64,000 nt of DNA from contig NZ_SUKC01000001.1 of NCBI RefSeq assembly GCF_005047635.1, positions 62,001 through 126,000 on the forward strand, given 5' to 3'. Under the pieces are notes generated by a model. The model had not been told where the DNA came from, made no database searches, and was given only the letters and a program-made list of their open reading frames with translations. The DNA comes from Arthrobacter sp. CAU 1506. GTDB lineage: Bacteria > Actinomycetota > Actinomycetes > Actinomycetales > Micrococcaceae. Positions 26,564 through 35,849 of this stretch are shown here, one piece after another; the stretch's first letter is position 1, and the number at the start of each line of letters is the position of its first letter. The translations under genes were made by a program, and so were the position numbers.

Positions 26564-27683
26564 CGGAGTCACCCATTTCCTCGGCAATCCTCATTGCTTC
26601 TTCAATGAGTGTCTCAACAATCTGGTCTTCCGGAACAGTCTTGATGACCTGGCCCTTCACGAAAATCTGGCCTTTCCCGTTTCCGGAAGCTACGCCCAGG
26701 TCGGCTTCGCGGGCTTCACCCGGTCCGTTGACCACGCACCCCATGACGGCGACCCGCAGCGGTACTTCCATCCCCTCCAGACCGGCAGTGACTTCGTCGG
26801 CCAGCTTGTACACATCCACCTGAGCGCGGCCGCAGGACGGGCAGGAGACGATTTCGAGTTTGCGTTCGCGCAGGTTCAGCGACTGCAGGATCTGCAGGCC
26901 CACCTTGATCTCTTCAGCCGGCGGGGCCGACAGCGACACACGGATGGTGTCGCCGATGCCCTGCGAAAGCAGCGCACCGAAAGCAGTGGCGGACTTGATG
27001 GTCCCTTGGAACGCGGGGCCGGCCTCGGTGACGCCCAGGTGCAGCGGCCAGTCGCCGCGTTCGGCCAGCAGCTCGTAGGCGCGGACCATGACCACCGGAT
27101 CGTTGTGCTTGACCGAGATCTTGAAATCGTGGAAGTCGTGTTCTTCGAACAGCGAGGCTTCCCAGACGGCGGATTCGACCAGGGCCTCAGGGGTGGCCTT
27201 GCCGTACTTTTCCATCAGCCGCGGATCCAGCGAACCGGCGTTGACGCCGATCCGGATCGAGGTTCCGGCGTCCTTGGCGGCGGCGGCGATTTCCTTGACC
27301 TGATCATCAAACTTGCGGATGTTGCCCGGGTTCACCCGGACCGCAGCGCAGCCGGCGTCGATGGCGGCGAAGACGTACTTGGGCTGGAAGTGGATGTCCG
27401 CGATCACCGGGATCTGGGACTTCTTCGCGATGATTGGCAGGGCCTCGGCGTCATCCGCGCTGGGGCAGGCCACCCGGACGATGTCGCAGCCGGACGCCGT
27501 CAGTTCGGCGATCTGCTGCAGGGTGGCATTGATGTCCGTGGTCGGCGTGGTGGTCATCGACTGCACGCTGATCGGCGAGTCCGAACCAACGCCGACCGAA
27601 CCGACCTTGATCTGCCGGGTCTTCCGGCGGGGCGCCAGGACAGGCGGTGGTGAAGCTGGCATTCCAAGATTGACCGAGGTCAA
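26517..27683 (-). CDS. ispG: 4-hydroxy-3-methylbut-2-en-1-yl diphosphate synthase (flavodoxin) IspG
   Basis: 4Fe-4S enzyme of the MEP isoprenoid pathway, converting MEcPP to HMBPP. 388 residues. The first half is the TIM-barrel domain ([18 protein letters not shown]-like [12 protein letters not shown]). The C-terminal cluster domain shows [12 protein letters not shown] and [11 protein letters not shown], which carry the three Cys and the Glu ligand. TTG at 27683 is taken as start because GGAGG lies 5 bases upstream and the product then begins TSVNLGMPA, as I recall for relatives; an ATG four codons upstream is the alternative. It is near dxr and the RIP gene. Confidence 0.95.
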   Translation of the reverse strand: MTSVNLGMPASPPPVLAPRRKTRQIKVGSVGVGSDSPISVQSMTTTPTTDINATLQQIAELTASGCDIVRVACPSADDAEALPIIAKKSQIPVIADIHFQPKYVFAAIDAGCAAVRVNPGNIRKFDDQVKEIAAAAKDAGTSIRIGVNAGSLDPRLMEKYGKATPEALVESAVWEASLFEEHDFHDFKISVKHNDPVVMVRAYELLAERGDWPLHLGVTEAGPAFQGTIKSATAFGALLSQGIGDTIRVSLSAPPAEEIKVGLQILQSLNLRERKLEIVSCPSCGRAQVDVYKLADEVTAGLEGMEVPLRVAVMGCVVNGPGEAREADLGVASGNGKGQIFVKGQVIKTVPEDQIVETLIEEAMRIAEEMGDSDGENAVKGSPVVNVS

Positions 27684-27776
27684 GACGTCCTCCATGTGCC
27701 GGTCGGCAGTTGCTGAACAGATTTCATTATCCCCCTGCCGGCACGGCCATGGCACGTGCTGCGGGAGTGGTGTGGA

Positions 27777-28067
27777 TCATGCGTAGTCGGCGAACGCCCC
27801 GGTGACGGGTGCCCATTCCGTGGTTTTCAGTCCGGAGACAAAGTTGTGGACATTGAAGGGATCCTGCTTCAGTTCGTCCAACAGGCTGTTTTCGCTCTCC
27901 GCGGTGAAGATCAACAGCGCGCCGGTGCCGTCCGCGTAGGGTCCCGAGGCGAGCAAGCGGCCCTGGTCCACGAAGCTTCCCAGCCAGGCGCGGTGGGCCG
28001 GGCGGTGTTCGTCCCGGCCGGCTTCGGAATCGGGGGCATACACGTATTCAACGGCGAAAACACTCAT
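27777..28067 (-). CDS. YciI-like family protein
   Basis: 96-residue single-domain protein with the YciI pattern: VFAVEYVYAPD at the N-terminus, RPAHRAWLGSFVDQGRLLASGPYADGTGALLIF with the conserved His and Asp-containing strands, and DPFNVHNFVSG near the end. Family members are small dimeric ferredoxin-like-fold proteins whose chemistry is mostly unknown. The ATG at 28067 begins MSVFAVEY; an ATG three codons upstream is possible. It lies alone between ispG and the lipoprotein gene. Confidence 0.8.
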   Translation of the reverse strand: MSVFAVEYVYAPDSEAGRDEHRPAHRAWLGSFVDQGRLLASGPYADGTGALLIFTAESENSLLDELKQDPFNVHNFVSGLKTTEWAPVTGAFADYA

Positions 28068-28101
28068 GGCCTTCACCTTACCCGGCCCCGGATGGCGGAC
28101 G

Positions 28102-29964
28102 TTACTGGTAGGAAACGAACCAAGGCACCGGCTTCACCTCGGTGTAAGTGCGCTCGGGACTGAACGTCGGAGTGTCCTCGTCGTAGAAGTTCTTCCAGCC
28201 CATCCGGATGTTCTTCGGCAGGTCGTGGCGGAGCGCCCGCCACGTCTCCATCTTCTGGCCGGGATTCCCATGGCCGTCGGCGTGCAGCACCATGGCCAGC
28301 TCCGGGTGCGTGGTCTTCAGCTTCTGCCGGTCCGCGATCATCTGGTGCTGGAACTGATGCAGGATCAGGACCTTCTGCGGCAGCGAGTGCTTCCGGGTCA
28401 GGTTTGCCAGCCAGTCGCTGACCTTGTTGATTTCGGCGGCGCTGACCGACCCGATCTGCTCCATGTGCCGCTCGCCCTTGCCCAGCCGCCACTCCGGATC
28501 CAGCGCCAGTCCCACATGGGGCTCCTTCAGCAGGTCCGCATACATCTTGGCCTGGGCCAGGAAGTCCGACCGCCCGGGCTGCAGGTCCAGCACCACGTAG
28601 ACGCCTGCTTCGCCGGCGGCATCGACCCAGGGGCGCAGTTCGTCCACGTCCGTCTCCGCCGAATAGTCGCGGTCTTTCCCGGCCGACGACGAAGCGATCG
28701 TGGCGATGATTTCGAACGCCGGGATCACCGGTTCCTTGCTGTGCGGCTGGTAGCGCTTGGCCAGTTTCTTGGCGCGCTGGATGGACTCCTTGATGCCCTG
28801 TTCACCGAGGGCGCCCAGCGCCGGCCCCGCCGGGTGCCCGTACAGCGCCACCATCCTGCGCGACGGGAAGGCCAACTGGCCGCCGCCCGGCAGTTCGGGC
28901 ACCTCCAATGCCGCCTGCACCCGGCGGCCGAACGTGTCATTGTTGCCGAACGCCTTGCCGATGCCGAGCACCCGGCGCTCCGGCTCGGCGCGGAGGAAGT
29001 CGATGGTCGCGCTGCTCTGGCGTGGATCGGCTTTCGGGTCGTGGAAGACACGTGCGCCGGCCGCCTCGGCTACGGCCAGTGTTGCCGGATAGTCCCGCTC
29101 GCCCTTCCGATCGATCAAGACCGAGACCGCCGCTGGCTCCGCCGCACTTTCGGGCAGATCGAGTTGTCCGTCCGGCGGGAGGACCTCCACCCGCGGCAGC
29201 AGGGCGGCCCACCCGGTGATGCCGCCGCCCGAACCCGTAGCGGCTCCGGTCGCGCTGGAGGCGGAAGCGGAGGCGGAAGCGGATTCGGTGGCGCCGGAGG
29301 CGGAGGTGGAAGCGGAGGTGGAAGCGGAGGAAGAAGCGGATTCGGTGGCCGCGGAGGCGGAAGCTTCCTCGGGGTCGGCAGCGGATGCCGCGCCGGTCCC
29401 GGACGCTGCCCCGGAGGCTTCCCCGGACGCGGCGCCATCGCTTGCCGGTGCACTGGTGGACGCTGCATCCGGCGCGCTGCTGGGGCTGGCTCCGGGCTCC
29501 GTTGGCGGCTGCCCAAAGGCCTTGACCTGTCGCACGCCGAGCCGCTCCAGCTCGCTGGTGAGGCCGTCACCTGCCAGCAGCAGCGGCACGCCTAGCGGCA
29601 CCGACTCCGCTTCTGCTGCCGCTATTGCCTTGGCGTCGTCGGCCGCGGCTACGAACGCCACCGGACTGGACGCGAACAACGCCTGGCTGGCGGCCAGCGA
29701 GGCTTCCGCATCGGAGCCGGGAATGACTTGGGGACCGGCGGCCGCATTGTTCAACTGCACGCGGTCCGGGCCCGCAGCGCTGGAAACGGCCGGCGAGCCG
29801 GGACCTTGCGCTTCGCCCGGGGCGGTGCAGCCGGCCATGGCCAGGGCGGCCGCCACAGCGACGGCGATGCCGGTTGCAACCCTTGTTCGGCGGTGCGTTG
29901 TTGCCGGCCGGATGACGGTCCGGAGGCTCGGTTCGGTACGGACTGTCCGCGCTGCTGCACTCAC
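28102..29964 (-). CDS. Large lipoprotein with cell-wall-binding-2-like region, Ser/Ala linker and possible barrel domain
   Basis: 620 residues, not a family I can name. Residues 1-47 form an Arg-rich lipoprotein signal with lipobox MAGC. Residues ~70-155 (VAFVAAADDAKAIAAAEAES, GVPLLLAGDGLTSELERLGV) look like a degenerate CW_binding_2 repeat. Residues ~155-250 are a low-complexity Ala/Ser/Glu linker. The last ~350 residues alternate strands and helices (AFEIIATIA, GVYVVLDLQPGRSDF, VGLALDPEW, VLILHQFQH), suggesting a TIM-barrel-like enzyme or enzyme-derived domain. The GTG start has AAGGGAG 9 bases upstream. Surface location is inferred. Confidence 0.75.
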   Translation of the reverse strand: MSAAARTVRTEPSLRTVIRPATTHRRTRVATGIAVAVAAALAMAGCTAPGEAQGPGSPAVSSAAGPDRVQLNNAAAGPQVIPGSDAEASLAASQALFASSPVAFVAAADDAKAIAAAEAESVPLGVPLLLAGDGLTSELERLGVRQVKAFGQPPTEPGASPSSAPDAASTSAPASDGAASGEASGAASGTGAASAADPEEASASAATESASSSASTSASTSASGATESASASASASSATGAATGSGGGITGWAALLPRVEVLPPDGQLDLPESAAEPAAVSVLIDRKGERDYPATLAVAEAAGARVFHDPKADPRQSSATIDFLRAEPERRVLGIGKAFGNNDTFGRRVQAALEVPELPGGGQLAFPSRRMVALYGHPAGPALGALGEQGIKESIQRAKKLAKRYQPHSKEPVIPAFEIIATIASSSAGKDRDYSAETDVDELRPWVDAAGEAGVYVVLDLQPGRSDFLAQAKMYADLLKEPHVGLALDPEWRLGKGERHMEQIGSVSAAEINKVSDWLANLTRKHSLPQKVLILHQFQHQMIADRQKLKTTHPELAMVLHADGHGNPGQKMETWRALRHDLPKNIRMGWKNFYDEDTPTFSPERTYTEVKPVPWFVSYQ

Positions 29965-30303
29965 GGCGGCTGGCTCCCTTCGCCGGTTCGGGCCAGTCTA
30001 ACCACGGCCGTGCGGCTACCCCAGCCCTGTGACGGCGTGCCACGCAGACGCGCGCGGCAATCGCCGTCGTTGTTCGCCATGGCAGCCAGCGAGGGCGGGG
30101 TAAATCGGTGAGGGCGGCCTCCATGGACCCCGCCCTGACCGATCTACCCCGCCCTCACGAATTGGCTGCCAGCCCGCCACCCCGGTGATCCGAGTAAGGC
30201 CGCTTGCGGCCGCACCGAGATCCAGCCCCAGGGCAGGCAGACGACCCGTACTCCAGCGCCCAGCGGGGCCAGTGCAAGCGGCCCGATAGTCGCCGCGAAG
30301 GCG
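29965..30303. other. Gap between lipoprotein gene and RIP protease gene
   Basis: 339 bases with no credible gene. The main content is a long interrupted palindrome (annotated separately). The right 120 bases are plain GC-rich sequence in which I see no promoter or RNA gene. Confidence 0.4.
30079..30171. repeat. Long extragenic palindrome (copy A)
   Basis: Imperfect inverted repeat with arms at 30079-30117 and 30128-30171. The outer blocks are TGGCAGCCA / TGGCTGCCA, the inner blocks GAGGGCGGGGTAAATCGGT / GACCGATCTACCCCGCCCTC, and the centre is around CCATGGA. It lies 3' of the RIP gene and could terminate transcription. The left-arm GGGTAAATC, centre GGACCC and right-arm GAT-TACCC pattern recurs at 33236-33291. 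Confidence 0.7.
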
Positions 30304-31656
30304 TCAACCGAAAATGTTGACCGGTTTGACGATGTCCGCGTAGATCAGCAGCGCGCCCATGCCCATCAGCACCACGGCCACCACGTAGGTGAGCGGCAGC
30401 AGCTTGGCAATGTCCACCGGTCCCGGGTCCGGCCGGCGGAACAGCTTGGCGGCGGTGCGCCGTATAGCTTCCCAGAGCGCCCCGGCCACGTGCCCTCCGT
30501 CCAGCGGCAGCAGCGGGATCAGGTTGAACACGAACAGGGCCAGATTAACCGATCCAACCAACCCGATCAGCGTGGCGGCCCGCGCCTCCAAGGGGATCTC
30601 GTCCATCGCGCTGATTTCGCCGGCGATCCGGCCCACGCCCACCACGCTCATCGGCCCGTTCGGGTCGCGCGGAGCATCGCTGAAAGCGGCTTCCGCCACG
30701 TCGGCCAGCCGCTGCGGAAGATGCAGCACGACGCCGGTGATCGCCTGCAGGTTCTCCCCCACTGCCGGCAGCACTTCGGTTGCCGGCCGCGGCACCAGCG
30801 CCGTGGCGGCACCCATGCCGACGAACCCGGCTTGTTCCGTGACCGGTTTGCCCTGACCGTCCAGCACCGGTTGTCCGGCGTCGTCGTACACCGGGCGTTC
30901 GGTGAGAATCGGGGTGATGCTCGTCTGGATTTCCTGGCCATCGCGCAGCAGCGTGATCGGCGTCTTCTCCCCCGCGGCCTCCCGGATCCAGGCGGTCAGC
31001 TGTGACCAGTCGGTGACCGGCTTGCCGTCAAAGGCGGTGACGGTGTCGCCGGGCCGGATGCCGGCCGCGGTGGCCGGGGCTTCGGGGTCGCTGGGCAGGC
31101 AATCGGTCTGCCCGGTCTCGGCGGCCTGCGATGCCGGGACCACGCATTTGTTGACTGACGAAATGGTGGTGGTGGCCTGCGCGGTGCCGAAGCCCACCAG
31201 CACAATGCCGATCAGCACCGTGCCGATGACCAGGTTCACGAACGGGCCGCCGAGCATGATGATGACGCGTTTGTAGACCGGGAGTCGGTAGAACATCCGG
31301 GTCTCGTCGCCGGGCTGCAGCCGCTCCGCTTCCGCCTGCCGGGCGTCGTTGGCCAATTGTTGGAACATCCCGGTGCTGGATCGGCGGACCACGCCATCGC
31401 CGTCGTGGCCGTCCTTGGCCGGCGGGTACATGCCGATCATCGAGACGTAGCCGCCCAGCGGGATGGCCTTGATGCCGTACTCGGTCTCGCCCCGCCGTCG
31501 GGAGAACAGCGTCTTGCCGAAACCCACCATGTACTGGGTCACCCGCACCTTGAACAGTTTGGCGGGCAGCAGGTGGCCCACTTCATGCAGGGCGATGGAC
31601 ACGGCGATGCCGACGGCCACGAAGAGCACGCCGAAGAGGAAAAGCAGAATGGTCAC
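30304..31656 (-). CDS. Site-2 intramembrane zinc metalloprotease (RIP/RseP family)
   Basis: 450-residue M50 protease that cleaves membrane-embedded regulators such as anti-sigma factors. The zinc motif HEVGH is at residues 24-28 in the first membrane helix. A PDZ domain lies around residues 170-260 ([22 protein letters not shown]), and the second active-site motif is [11 protein letters not shown] near residue 395. The GTG at 31656 overlaps the dxr stop as GTGA, giving the usual short hydrophobic N-terminus. Order dxr-rip-ispG is widespread in actinobacteria. Confidence 0.92.
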   Translation of the reverse strand: MTILLFLFGVLFVAVGIAVSIALHEVGHLLPAKLFKVRVTQYMVGFGKTLFSRRRGETEYGIKAIPLGGYVSMIGMYPPAKDGHDGDGVVRRSSTGMFQQLANDARQAEAERLQPGDETRMFYRLPVYKRVIIMLGGPFVNLVIGTVLIGIVLVGFGTAQATTTISSVNKCVVPASQAAETGQTDCLPSDPEAPATAAGIRPGDTVTAFDGKPVTDWSQLTAWIREAAGEKTPITLLRDGQEIQTSITPILTERPVYDDAGQPVLDGQGKPVTEQAGFVGMGAATALVPRPATEVLPAVGENLQAITGVVLHLPQRLADVAEAAFSDAPRDPNGPMSVVGVGRIAGEISAMDEIPLEARAATLIGLVGSVNLALFVFNLIPLLPLDGGHVAGALWEAIRRTAAKLFRRPDPGPVDIAKLLPLTYVVAVVLMGMGALLIYADIVKPVNIFG

Positions 31657-32867
31657 AACATAGCCAAACGTTCGTGGGCCCGCGAGCGTGCCCAATCTTC
31701 TGCGGCCAGCACCGTGGCCACGGTCGGTTCGCCGGAGGGCGCATGCTCTTCCACTACTGCCGCCACCGTCTCCACGATCTGGTCGAAACGGATCCGGCCC
31801 TCGTGGAAAGCATCCACGGCCTCTTCATTGGCCGCATTGTAGACGGCCATGAAGGTGCCGCCGCTGGCCGCCGCGTGTTTGGCCAGCCGCACGGCACCGA
31901 ACACTTCCTCGTCCAGCGGCTCGAAGGTCCAGCTGGTGGCCCGGCTCCAGTCGCAGGGCTGCGCCGCCCCAGCCACCCGCTCCGGCCAGCCCATTCCCAG
32001 GGCGATCGGCAGGCGCATGTCCGGCGGCGAGGCCTGCGCGATGGTGGATCCGTCGGTGAACTGCACCATGGAGTGCACCACCGACTGCGGGTGAACCACC
32101 ACATCGATCCTGTCCAGCGGGACGTCGAAGAGCAGGTGCGCTTCGATGACTTCCAGCGCCTTATTGACCATGGTCGCCGAGTTGGTGGTGACCATCCGGC
32201 CCATGTCCCAGGTGGGGTGGGCCAGCGCCTGCGCCGGGGTGACACCGCGCAACTGCTCCTTGCTGAAACCGCGGAACGGTCCCCCGGAGGCGGTCACGAT
32301 CAGCCGGTCCACCTCGCCGGCTGTGCCCGAGCGCAGCGCCTGGGCGAGCGCGGAATGCTCCGAGTCCACCGGGACAATCTGCCCCGGCCGCGCCGCCTCT
32401 TTGACCAGCGGACCGCCCGCGATCAGGGACTCCTTGTTCGCCAGGGCCAGCACGTGCCCGGCTCGGAGCGCCGCCAGCGTCGGCGCCAGGCCGATGGACC
32501 CGGTGATGCCATTGAGCACGACGTCGGCGTCCGGCCAGGCGGCGATGCTCGCCGCTGCGTCGGGGCCGGCAAACAGTTCCGGAGCGTAGCCGGATACTCC
32601 GGCATCCGCCGCTGCCGCCTTGACCGCAGTCGCCAGGTCATCCACCGAGCCCGCGGCGGCGCCGACTGCCTGCGCCCGGGTGTGGACCGCTTGCCAGGCG
32701 GCCAGTTCCAGGTTGCCGCCGGCGGCGAGCGCCGTGACCTCGAAACGTTCCGGGGCGGCGTCCACGACGTCGATGCCCTGCGTGCCAATCGAGCCAGTGG
32801 ACCCCAGCAGCACCACCTTGCGGCGGGCGGATGGCGGGGCGGCGTGGGGTGGATCGCGGAACTCCAT
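31653..32867 (-). CDS. dxr: 1-deoxy-D-xylulose 5-phosphate reductoisomerase
   Basis: First committed step of the MEP isoprenoid pathway (DXP to MEP with NADPH). 404 residues. NADPH motif [13 protein letters not shown] near residue 15, [12 protein letters not shown], and the active-site flexible loop region [22 protein letters not shown] is also diagnostic. ATG 32867 is chosen; a GTG eleven codons upstream is possible and neither has a strong ribosome site. It is coupled to the RIP gene and lies 5 kb upstream of ispG on the same strand. Confidence 0.95.
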   Translation of the reverse strand: MEFRDPPHAAPPSARRKVVLLGSTGSIGTQGIDVVDAAPERFEVTALAAGGNLELAAWQAVHTRAQAVGAAAGSVDDLATAVKAAAADAGVSGYAPELFAGPDAAASIAAWPDADVVLNGITGSIGLAPTLAALRAGHVLALANKESLIAGGPLVKEAARPGQIVPVDSEHSALAQALRSGTAGEVDRLIVTASGGPFRGFSKEQLRGVTPAQALAHPTWDMGRMVTTNSATMVNKALEVIEAHLLFDVPLDRIDVVVHPQSVVHSMVQFTDGSTIAQASPPDMRLPIALGMGWPERVAGAAQPCDWSRATSWTFEPLDEEVFGAVRLAKHAAASGGTFMAVYNAANEEAVDAFHEGRIRFDQIVETVAAVVEEHAPSGEPTVATVLAAEDWARSRAHERLAML

Positions 32868-32940
32868 GCGGTCAATTATCCAGCACCGCTGCTCCGTCAC
32901 CGGCCACCCGGACGGCCCGTCTCGGGGGTCCCCGCGCCGA

Positions 32941-33059
32941 GATCGCCTCTGCGGATGGAGACGCGGCTGGAGACGCCGCCGCCGGATCGCCCTGCGGATG
33001 GGTACGCGGCGCCCGGATCGCCCCTAGGATGCATACGCGGCTAGAGAAGCGGCGCCCGG
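32941..33059. repeat. Three degenerate direct repeats beginning GATCGCC
   Basis: Units start at 32941, 32985 and 33016 (44, 31 and 44 bases). They share GATCGCC, then C-T-GGATG, then ACGCGGC, ending in G-CG-CCCG. The short middle unit lacks an internal block present in the others. Non-coding; upstream of dxr. Confidence 0.55.
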
Positions 33060-33140
33060 AACTGCCTGGCTTGAGCGCCCGCGGACGAGATCACCCTCTG
33101 GCCTCGAGATCACCGGCTGCAGGGGGTGCGTTCGAAGCTA

Positions 33141-33199
33141 TCCCCTGTAACCGTGGTCAGATGACCCTCTGCAACAGGTCATCTCGACGGTAACCCCTG
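33141..33199. repeat. Interrupted inverted repeat (copy C, divergent)
   Basis: TAACCGTGGTCAGATGACC on the left pairs with GGTCATCTCGACGGTAA on the right, with a few mismatches or gaps around a 10-base loop; flanking CCCCTG / CCCCTGA blocks extend the symmetry imperfectly. It lies 3' of the universal stress gene. Confidence 0.5.
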
Positions 33200-33235
33200 A
33201 CCTCAAAAACGCCGCCAAGCTCCGCACCACCGGGA

Positions 33236-33291
33236 CAGGGTAAATCCGCCGGTGCAGGGTCCGTGGACCCTGCACCGGCAGCGATACCCTG
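33236..33291. repeat. Extragenic palindrome (copy B)
   Basis: A perfect 14-base stem CCGGTGCAGGGTCC / GGACCCTGCACCGG with a GT centre (33249-33278), extended outward by CAGGGTAAATC / GATACCCTG. It shares its layout with copy A at 30079-30171. Position 3' of the universal stress gene fits a terminator-like role, but there is no T-tract. Confidence 0.65.
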
Positions 33292-33369
33292 CTCCGACGA
33301 AACCGGTGGCCATAAAAGCGTGCGGCGCGGCGTCAGGGCTGCCGGACCGCCAGCATCGCCGCACCTCGA

Positions 33370-33765
33370 TTATGGCTGCCTGACCGCCAGCACGTTGCAG
33401 GGCGCGGACAGCAGGATCGTCTGCGCCGTCGAGCCCAGCAGCAGCTTTCCGACCGGCGTGCGGTTGCGCACTCCGATCACAATCAGCTCCGCTCCGGACT
33501 CTTCGGCGGCGTCCAGCACTTCCTCGGCAGGCAGCCCGTCCGAAATTCCGTGCCGGATGCTGAAGCCGACTCCTGCCCCGTGCAGCACGGCCTCCAGCCG
33601 GGTGACGTCCGCGGCGTCTGCGTAGCCGGGATCCACCAAGCGGTCGGCCCTGGTGGCGTTGACCACCAGCAGCTTGGCCGCCCGGCGTCCGGCCTCGTCG
33701 ATGGCTGCCGCCAGGGCCGCATCGCCGAGAGCGTTGGGGACATACCCCACCACGATCGTACTCAT
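33370..33765 (-). CDS. Universal stress protein (UspA family)
   Basis: 131 residues, one Usp domain. [18 protein letters not shown] at the start and the ATP-binding-type glycine motif [31 protein letters not shown] at the end are clear, so nucleotide binding is likely. The ATG overlaps the tctA stop as ATGA, making it the last gene of the tctCBA operon. Usp proteins next to transporters are thought to modulate them; that role is inferred here. Confidence 0.9.
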   Translation of the reverse strand: MSTIVVGYVPNALGDAALAAAIDEAGRRAAKLLVVNATRADRLVDPGYADAADVTRLEAVLHGAGVGFSIRHGISDGLPAEEVLDAAEESGAELIVIGVRNRTPVGKLLLGSTAQTILLSAPCNVLAVRQP

Positions 33766-35312
33766 GCGCTGACCTCCTTGCCCCGCGGGCTCTCGTCGTC
33801 GAGCGTTGCCGATTCCATCAGGCGCTGGCGCTTCTTCATCCAGAAGGACAGCACGAAGATGACCACAAGGGAGATGTAGATCCCGGCCGCGATCGGCGTG
33901 GACACCAAGGCCAGCGGGTCGCCCTGGGAAATGGCCAGCGAACGCCGCAGCTGGCTCTCAAAAATCGGCCCCAGGATCATGCCCACCACCAGCGGAGCGA
34001 TCGGATAGCCGTAGCGGCGCATGACGAACCCGAGCACGCCAATGACCAGCAGCACGAACACATCCACCGGGGTGAAGTTCACCGAGAACGCGCCCAAGGC
34101 GGCGAAGACCAAGATGCCGGCGTAGAGGTACGGACGCGGGATCTGCAGGATCTTCACCCAGATGCCCACCAGCGGCAGATTCAACACCAGCAGCATCAGG
34201 TTGCCCACGTACAGGCTGGCAATCAGCGCCCAGACGAGGGCGCCTTCAACCTCGAACAACAGCGGTCCCGGCTGGATGTTGTAACGCTGGAACGCCACCA
34301 GCATCATCGCCGCCGTCGCCGTCGTCGGAATGCCCAACGTCAGCAGCGGCACCAGCACACCGGCCGCAGCCGCATTGTTGGCCGATTCCGGCCCGGCCAC
34401 GCCTTCGATGGCGCCGCGGCCGAACTGCTTCTTGTGCGTGCCCTTGGCCAGTTTCTTCTCCGCCGCATAGGACAGGAAGGTGGCCACGTCGGCGCCGCCG
34501 GCCGGCATGGTGCCGATCGGGAAGCCGATAAAGGTTCCGCGTAGCCAGGGCTTCCAGGACCGCTTCCAGTCCTCTTTCTTCATCCAGGACGTCCAGCCGC
34601 CGGTCACCGGGATGACCTTGACCGGGCCATGCCGCAGCCGGGAGGCAACGTACAGCGCCTCGCCCAAGGCAAAGAGGCCGACGGCGACCAGCACCACGTC
34701 GATGCCGTCCGCCAGGAACGGGCTGCCGAACGTGTAGCGCTGCTGCCCGGTCATCAGGTCCACGCCCATGAACGCCAGGAACAGGCCCAGGCCGAGCGAC
34801 GCCAGACCGCGCAACACGGAGGCTCCCAGCAGCGCGCCCACGGTCAGGAACGCCACCACCATCAGGGCCACGTACTCCACCGGACCGATCTGCACGGCAA
34901 ATGCGGCCACATAGGGTGCCACAAAGCTCAGCAGCACCGTGGCGATGGTGCCGGCGATGAACGAGCCGATCGCCGCCGTCGCCAGCGCCGCGGCTCCCCG
35001 GCCGGCTTTCGCCATCCGGTTGCCTTCCAGCGCCGTGACAATCGACGCGGATTCGCCCGGCGTGTTGAGCAGGATCGAGGTGGTGGACCCGCCGTACATG
35101 CCCCCGTAGTAGATGCCCGCGAAGACGATGATCGCCGCCGTCGGTTCCAGGCTGTACGTGATGGGCATCAGCAGCGCAACGGTCATGGCCGGGCCGATGC
35201 CCGGCAGCACACCGACTGCGGTGCCGACCAGCACGCCACCCAAGGCGTAGAGCAGGTAAATCGGCTGCATCGCCACGGAAAAGCCCTCCAGGAGGGCGTA
35301 GAAATTATCCAT
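33762..35312 (-). CDS. tctA: Tripartite tricarboxylate transporter permease, large subunit TctA
   Basis: 516-residue membrane protein with 10-12 segments. It carries the N-terminal family motif [25 protein letters not shown] and the paired motif [29 protein letters not shown] in the second half, plus [20 protein letters not shown]. Works with TctB and the TctC receptor to take up citrate, tricarballylate, aromatic acids or similar; the substrate is not determined. It starts inside the last codons of tctB (8-base overlap). Confidence 0.95.
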   Translation of the reverse strand: MDNFYALLEGFSVAMQPIYLLYALGGVLVGTAVGVLPGIGPAMTVALLMPITYSLEPTAAIIVFAGIYYGGMYGGSTTSILLNTPGESASIVTALEGNRMAKAGRGAAALATAAIGSFIAGTIATVLLSFVAPYVAAFAVQIGPVEYVALMVVAFLTVGALLGASVLRGLASLGLGLFLAFMGVDLMTGQQRYTFGSPFLADGIDVVLVAVGLFALGEALYVASRLRHGPVKVIPVTGGWTSWMKKEDWKRSWKPWLRGTFIGFPIGTMPAGGADVATFLSYAAEKKLAKGTHKKQFGRGAIEGVAGPESANNAAAAGVLVPLLTLGIPTTATAAMMLVAFQRYNIQPGPLLFEVEGALVWALIASLYVGNLMLLVLNLPLVGIWVKILQIPRPYLYAGILVFAALGAFSVNFTPVDVFVLLVIGVLGFVMRRYGYPIAPLVVGMILGPIFESQLRRSLAISQGDPLALVSTPIAAGIYISLVVIFVLSFWMKKRQRLMESATLDDESPRGKEVSA

Positions 35313-35847
35313 TCAGGAACGGCACCCCTTCGAGCACTCCGGCAGGCAGCGAGACGCCGAGCAGCCCGCCGAAAGCGAACTGCAGCACCAGCGCCATGAC
35401 CACGCCGACCGCGGCGGCCCGCCACAACGGCTTGGCGCCCAGCGCCCACGCGGCGCCGAAGAACAGCACCGCCGCGGCAACCGGCCAGCCCAGCGGAATA
35501 ATCAGGAAAATATGCACGACGACGGTGCCCGCCATCTTGGCCACGGTCAGCCAGTCGGTCCGGACATCGGGGTCGATGTCTTCGCCCTCATCCGCCTCGC
35601 CGGTCTTGCCGCGCAGCAGCTGCACGATCAGCCCGGCGCCGACGATCACCAGCAGGCCGGAGACAATGTAGGGAAGCGCCCGCGGACCAATGTCGCTGGC
35701 CGAGTCGGGCGTCTGGATCCCTGCCCCGGCCACGAAGCCGACGATCCCGATGCTCAGGATGACTGCCGCGAAGATGATTTCTCCGAGCGGCTTGACCGGG
35801 GCGGCATCGCTGCCGCCCCGGACCGCTCCAGTAGTGGAAGAACCCAT
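35305..35847 (-). CDS. tctB: Tripartite tricarboxylate transporter small membrane subunit TctB
   Basis: 180 residues with four predicted membrane segments ([42 protein letters not shown], and two later ones). An acidic cytoplasmic loop ([12 protein letters not shown]) lies between segments 2 and 3. Sequence is poorly conserved in this family; size, topology and position between tctC and tctA make the call. It begins two bases after the tctC stop. Confidence 0.9.
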   Translation of the reverse strand: MGSSTTGAVRGGSDAAPVKPLGEIIFAAVILSIGIVGFVAGAGIQTPDSASDIGPRALPYIVSGLLVIVGAGLIVQLLRGKTGEADEGEDIDPDVRTDWLTVAKMAGTVVVHIFLIIPLGWPVAAAVLFFGAAWALGAKPLWRAAAVGVVMALVLQFAFGGLLGVSLPAGVLEGVPFLNG

Positions 35848-35849
35848 GG

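Larger units (their letters stand above)
32868..33369. other. Repeat-rich 500-base gap between dxr and the universal stress gene
   Basis: No credible coding frame or RNA gene. It contains degenerate direct repeats at 32941-33059, an interrupted inverted repeat near 33140-33199 and a strong palindrome at 33236-33291. Any dxr promoter should be at its left end; none stands out. Confidence 0.45.
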
